Source: Thermococcus celericrescens
GTDB taxonomy: Archaea; Methanobacteriota_B; Thermococci; Thermococcales; Thermococcaceae
Assembly (NCBI RefSeq): GCF_001484195.1
Contig: NZ_LLYW01000007.1
Location: 1-44,793 of the forward strand
Reading direction: 5' to 3'
DNA: 44,793 nucleotides
Part shown: piece by piece, positions 41,234 through 44,793 of the stretch
How the letters are laid out: every line of letters begins with the position of its first letter
Numbering within the stretch: the stretch's first letter is position 1
The notes under the pieces: model-generated
What the model was told of the DNA's origin: nothing
The model's input: only the letters and a program-made list of their open reading frames with translations
Database searches by the model: none
Program-made: the position numbers and the translations under genes

Positions 41234-42215
41234 CTATCGTTCCCCCGAGGGTTCTGAGACGCTCCAGCCCGCGAGGCTCCTCTGCGAAGATTGGTATCTT
41301 CACCACCTCGATTCCCTTGAACTTCCTCCCCACCTCCCCGAGAACCCGCTCCTGGGCTTTTATCTTGGCCTTCAGCTCCGGAACCTCCGTCCTCAGCTCC
41401 AGAACCTTGTTCATGACGATCATGTTGAAGGGAACTTTGAACTTCTTCAGGCTTTTGTAGGCCCTCTCCGTCTCGTAGAGCGGGAGCATCTCAGGGTTCA
41501 TAACGGTCACAACGCTCGTTTTCTCGGGATCGGTTATAACTCCCTCAACGAAGGCCACCTCTTCGCGGTAGGACTTCAGCTCCTTCATCACGGCGTCGTC
41601 CTGCTCCCTCGTGGGCAGCTTTATCTTCTCGCCCTCAACGGTGAACTCCTGCTCCCCGTGGATGTTGGCTATTGCGGCGCGTCTGTCGAGGATGGCCTTT
41701 CTTATCTCGATGAGTTTGTCCGTCCAGATTAGGGAGATTTTGGGGAGCGCGAGAACGCGGAGGGTCAGCCCAGTTGGAGGGGTGTCGAAGATTATAACGT
41801 CCCAGTCGTCCCCGTTTGCGAGTATCTCCCTCACCGCCTCCAGCGTGGCGTACTCCTCGATTCCTGGGGAGTAGCTCAGAACCTCGAAGTACTTCTCCAG
41901 GTTTATGACCGTGAGATAGCGGTACGTGTGCTTCATGCTCTCCTCCAGGTGCTTGAGGTAGGTCTTTATCAGCTTCTCCATGTCAAGCTCCGCCGCGTAG
42001 AGGTTCTCGGCTATCTTCTTCGGTTTGTCCTTTAGCCCCACCATCAGCACGTCACCGAGGTTGTGTGCCGGGTCGAGCGACACTATCAGCGTCCGGTAGC
42101 CCCTCTCCGCGAGCGCCGCAGCGGCCGCCGCCGAACTGGTCGTTTTACCAACTCCCCCCTTACCTATGAAAAAGACGACGCGGTAGCCCTTTTTGGGCAG
42201 GAAGAACTCCCTCAT
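41223..42215 (-). CDS. ArsA/Get3-like P-loop ATPase without cysteines
   Basis: The product is 330 residues. It has the deviant Walker A FIGKGGVGKTTSSAAAA, switch I SLDPAHNLGDVL and switch II IIFDTPPTGLTLRVL. MNKVL is the base-recognition motif. The fold is that of the ArsA/Get3 group (SIMIBI). Arsenite pumps and Get3 both use Cys (CxxC zinc site in Get3); this protein contains no Cys, so neither arsenite binding nor a Get3-type zinc clasp applies. ATG 42215 follows GAGGTGGT. The real client is unknown; a membrane-protein targeting or cluster-transfer role is possible. Confidence 0.88.
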   Translation of the reverse strand: MREFFLPKKGYRVVFFIGKGGVGKTTSSAAAAAALAERGYRTLIVSLDPAHNLGDVLMVGLKDKPKKIAENLYAAELDMEKLIKTYLKHLEESMKHTYRYLTVINLEKYFEVLSYSPGIEEYATLEAVREILANGDDWDVIIFDTPPTGLTLRVLALPKISLIWTDKLIEIRKAILDRRAAIANIHGEQEFTVEGEKIKLPTREQDDAVMKELKSYREEVAFVEGVITDPEKTSVVTVMNPEMLPLYETERAYKSLKKFKVPFNMIVMNKVLELRTEVPELKAKIKAQERVLGEVGRKFKGIEVVKIPIFAEEPRGLERLRTLGGTIVGE

Positions 42216-42224
42216 AGGACCACC

Positions 42225-42515
42225 TCACGTGATTTCAAACATCCCCGCCAGCTCGCCGAGCACGTCGTCCATATCCACCACCCTGCGCTGCATTACGTAC
42301 AGCTCGCGCGTCATGTGTGGCAGTATCCTTATCACGAGCGTCGTCGGCGGGCTGGGGATTCCAACGAAAGCCCCCATGAGCGTGAGCGCGAAGACGTTCT
42401 CAAGCTCCCTCAGCTCGAATTCGAGGTACTCGGTTGAGTTCTGTTTGAATGCCCCGAAAAAACCCTTTAAGAAGGCCCTAACGTTCTCTAGCGGGTCTTT
42501 TTCTTTGTCCTTCAT
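42225..42515 (-). CDS. Small protein upstream of the ArsA-like ATPase, 96 residues
   Basis: ATG 42515 has GGGTGGTGA just ahead. A charged N-terminus (MKDKEKDPLENVRAFLKG) is followed by one hydrophobic helix (VFALTLMGAFVGIPSPPTTLVIRIL) and a polar tail. It could be a membrane-anchored partner of the ATPase, placed first in the four-gene operon. Family not recognised. Confidence 0.65.
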   Translation of the reverse strand: MKDKEKDPLENVRAFLKGFFGAFKQNSTEYLEFELRELENVFALTLMGAFVGIPSPPTTLVIRILPHMTRELYVMQRRVVDMDDVLGELAGMFEIT

Positions 42516-42551
42516 TTTCACCACCCGAGAATCGAAAAATAAGGAAAGACG

Positions 42552-44311
42552 TCAGGCCGCGCTCGCGGCGTACTCTTCCCTGGGCTTCTTCCAGGCTACC
42601 CAGAAGTCCCAGGCGAGGAGCAGGTTGAGGAGCAGGCTGACTACGAGCGCACCCTTGACGGCTATGAGGTACTGGCCGACCATCGGCACGTAGATGAGGT
42701 ACCAGATTATCGCCGCCGTCACTGTAATCCAGAGGAAGAGGGCAGGGATTAGAACCGCCCAGCTCCAGTTTCCAGCCCTCTGGACCTTTGCAACCCAGAG
42801 CGCAGCGGTCATCATGGCTATACTCGCGAGCATCTGGTTCATCGCACTGAACGCCGGCCAGATGACCTTGTAGCCGGCGCCCCATGCGAGGTACGTTCCA
42901 AGGCCGGCGATGATTATCGATGCGACCCACTTGTTGGTAACGAGCTTCATAGTACCCTTGCTGGTGTCGGAGATCATTCCAAAGAGCTCCTGCCAGGCGA
43001 AGCGGCCGAGCCTTGTGGCCGTGTCGAGCGAGGTGAGGGTGAAGGCGGAGACCCAGAGGGTCGCGAAGGTCTTTCCAAAGGTCTCGCTGACGCCGTAGAA
43101 CTCGCTGACTGCCTTGGCGTAGCTCCGAGGAAGGTGCCGAGACCGCCGACGTTGATGTAGTTGAGGCCCCACTCGGTGGGATCGCCGCTGAGGCCGGTGA
43201 GCTGGACTCCGTAGACGGCTATAGCGGTGATGACGATGGTGGAGAGGAATCCCTCGGTGAACATTCCACCATATCCCACCATCAGGCCGTGGATCTCATT
43301 GTCGAGCTGTTTCGACGTGGTTCCAGAACCCACGAGCGAGTGGAATCCGCTGAGAGAACCGCATGCTATGACGAGTGGTATCGTGGGCCAGAAGGGCGAT
43401 GCCACCGGGACAGAGCCGTCGGCGGTGATCCCCTTGATGACGTTGGCGCTCCACATGGTGTACGCGGGGGCAGCGAAGTCCTTGGCCAGGAATATGAGGG
43501 CTATGCCGCCGAAGAGCAGGCCGAACCACAGAATGTAGGCGTTGAGGTAGTCCCTGGGCTGGAGGAGTATCCACACTGGGAGCGAGGCCGCGATTATGAT
43601 GTAAACCATGAGGATTATGTTCCAGTAGTGGTAGGCGGTTGTGTAGGCGGCCGAGGTTGGGTCGGTCTGGCCGTCCACGAAGACCAGCGGGTACTTGAGA
43701 CCGACCCACACTGCTATGATGAGCAGGATGATGCCGATTATCGTTGCCATCTTGAACTCCATCTTGACCTTGTACATGAGGTATCCCAGTATCACTGCGA
43801 CGAGCAGGAAGAGGAGCGTCGCGGTTGCGGCCTGGGGCGTTACGGTGAGCAGCTTGGCGGTGACGGCAACGAAGGCCGCGACGACGAGCAGCAGGGCGAA
43901 CCAGATGTATACCTCGAAGGATATGCCTGTCTTCCTACTCATGAGCCTTCCGGCTATCCACTGGACGGACTTGCCATCGTAGCGAACCGATGACATCAGT
44001 GCCAGATAGTCGTGGACTGCACCGATGAAGACGTTTCCGAACCAGACCCATATGAGTCCCGGAAGCCATCCCCAGGCCATTGCCAGGGCGGGACCAACGA
44101 TCGGGCCCGCTCCCGCTATCGATGCAAAGTGGTGGCCGTATAGAACGAGCGGGTGCGCTGGAACGTAGTCAACTCCGTCGTAGAGCTTGTGGGCCGGAGT
44201 CGGCCTGTTGGGGTCGGCCTTGACGACCTTGCTCTGAAGGCTCTTGCCATAGCTGAAGTACATGGCCAGGTATATAACACCAGCCAGAAGAACTATTACA
44301 GCGGAGTTCAT
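42552..44311 (-). pseudogene. cstA: Carbon-starvation/peptide transporter CstA with a single frameshift
   Basis: ATG 44311 follows GGAGGTG. The first frame carries most of CstA (LYGHHFASIAGAGPIVGPALAMAWG, GSGTTSKQLDNE) with about ten membrane helices. At 43119-43130 the reading switches: GLGTFLGA is followed by junk in the first frame, while SYAKAVSEFYGVSETFGKTF and the rest run on in the other frame to the stop at 42552. One missing base would restore GLGTFLGSYAKAV. Only one lesion in 1.76 kb suggests a sequencing error or a very recent mutation. The product would import peptides or pyruvate. Confidence 0.85.
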
Positions 44312-44343
44312 GGTTGCACCTCCATGTATATTCTGCACTTCGA

Positions 44344-44358
44344 TGTACACTTTTTAAA
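44344..44358 (-). promoter_or_regulatory. cstA promoter
   Basis: On the minus strand ATTTATATTTAAAAAG is an excellent TATA box about 37 nt ahead of ATG 44311, leaving a short leader with GGAGGTG. Confidence 0.6.
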
Positions 44359-44363
44359 TATAA

Positions 44364-44471
44364 ATGCTTTTCGGCAAAAAACTGAAGATATTTCGTTTAT
44401 GGACTGGTGGATGGAAGCCGGCGCTCGGCCCGGACATCGGGGAGTTCATCTACCGGAGAACTGAAAAATAA
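44364..44471 (+). CDS. Possible small protein of 35 residues, divergent from cstA
   Basis: A short frame opens at ATG 44364 (MLFGKKLKIFRLW) and continues GGWKPALGPDIGEFIYRR to a TAA. The composition is protein-like and it sits in an otherwise empty 170-bp gap. There is no ribosome site, and the TATA box here lies immediately next to the ATG, so the case is weak. No family recognised. Confidence 0.3.
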   Translation: MLFGKKLKIFRLWTGGWKPALGPDIGEFIYRRTEK

Positions 44472-44483
44472 GTGGACAGCTCT

Positions 44484-44793
44484 TCATTCGAGTTCTATTA
44501 GTGCCTGTCCGGTGTCCACGGTGTCGCCTTCCTTGACGAGGATCTTCTTAACCACTCCATCCTTGGAGGCTGGAATCTCGTTCTCCATCTTCATTGCTTC
44601 CAGAACGACTAACCCCTGCCCGGTTTTGACCTCGTCTCCTTCCTTGACGAGGATTCTCAAAATCTTGCCCGGCATTGGAGCCGTTACGGCACCCTCACTG
44701 GCTAGTGCGGGCGTTGCTGCTGGAGCAACTGGAGCAGGAGCAGGGGCAGCAACGGGCGCAGGAGCAGGTGCTGTTTTCGGAGCGCTGGGTGGA
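44484..44793 (-). CDS. Biotin carboxyl carrier subunit of a biotin-dependent (de)carboxylase, partial
   Basis: At least 102 residues; the front is cut by the window edge. The C-terminal domain holds the biotin site EAMKMEN (biotin on the Lys) inside the paired-lobe biotinyl fold ([35 protein letters not shown]). A Pro/Ala linker ([20 protein letters not shown]) precedes it, acting as the swinging arm. Such subunits belong to methylmalonyl-CoA decarboxylase or acyl-CoA carboxylase complexes; the partner genes would be further right. Confidence 0.92.
   Translation of the reverse strand, partial: PPSAPKTAPAPAPVAAPAPAPVAPAATPALASEGAVTAPMPGKILRILVKEGDEVKTGQGLVVLEAMKMENEIPASKDGVVKKILVKEGDTVDTGQALIELE

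Noticed and set aside
41223-42215. Arsenite efflux ATPase
   Set aside because: No cysteines for arsenite binding and no ArsB or ArsR gene nearby.
43289-43993. Plus-strand frame of 234 codons opposite cstA
   Set aside because: Antisense to recognisable CstA helices and motif-free.

Overview
The window looks like a chromosome segment from a hyperthermophilic euryarchaeon of the order Thermococcales, most likely a Thermococcus. The evidence is archaeal-type TATA boxes about 26 nt ahead of predicted transcript starts, GGTG/GGAGG ribosome sites, archaeal-only enzymes (PurP, PurO, a short 339-residue PurA, a ThiD-ThiN fusion, a non-suicidal Thi4), and a TnpB-only IS element with Thermococcus-like sequence. 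The species cannot be fixed from this sequence alone.

Layout. 1-2.8 kb is a decaying region: a broken tnpB element, then a tandem array of small membrane proteins in which three copies are damaged and two are intact. 2.8-4.3 kb holds ftsY, a C/D box guide RNA just upstream of it whose two guides look directed at 23S rRNA, and an unknown gene. 4.45-9.26 kb is a nucleoside-type ABC importer (lipoprotein, double ATPase, two permeases). Its binding protein has its two lobes in reversed order, which looks like a circular permutation. 9.3-20 kb carries an orphan ZnuA-like protein, a secreted HExxH protein, a phosphoribosyltransferase, cysS, an FKBP isomerase with a long Lys/Glu tail, a CPBP-type membrane protein, a DUF1624-type acyltransferase and three unknown proteins.

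20.0-34.1 kb is a cofactor and purine block. The leftward operon thi4-thiM-thiE-thiD/N diverges from the rightward operon thiC-purC-purP-purO. ThiC and the purine pathway compete for aminoimidazole ribotide, so the second operon sits on a metabolic branch point. The thi4/thiC control region is present twice, about 57 bp with 5 mismatches, and the copies flank an inserted gene for a secreted protein. The riboflavin genes (ribD-ribE, then ribBA-ribH) are likewise split by a two-gene cargo of secreted or anchored proteins. Both ribD and ribBA carry a matching pair of direct repeats around the TATA box, a likely RbkR-type operator. One rib-island protein has a His/Cys pair resembling clan CD (caspase/gingipain-like) peptidases.

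34.2-38.8 kb carries prolyl oligopeptidase, purA, a zinc-protease-like protein and a monoacylglycerol-lipase-like hydrolase. 38.87-40.29 kb is an IS1341/IS605-type element with tnpB only and a highly structured right end that could be its guide (omega) RNA. 40.3-42.5 kb is a leftward operon with a cysteine-free ArsA/Get3-like ATPase, a DUF59 (MIP18-type) protein and two small unknown proteins. 42.55-44.3 kb is cstA with one apparent frameshift. The right edge cuts a biotin carrier subunit.

The observations I rate highest are the lobe-swapped BMP binding protein, the cargo gene inserted between duplicated thiamine promoters, and the ftsY-linked C/D sRNA.
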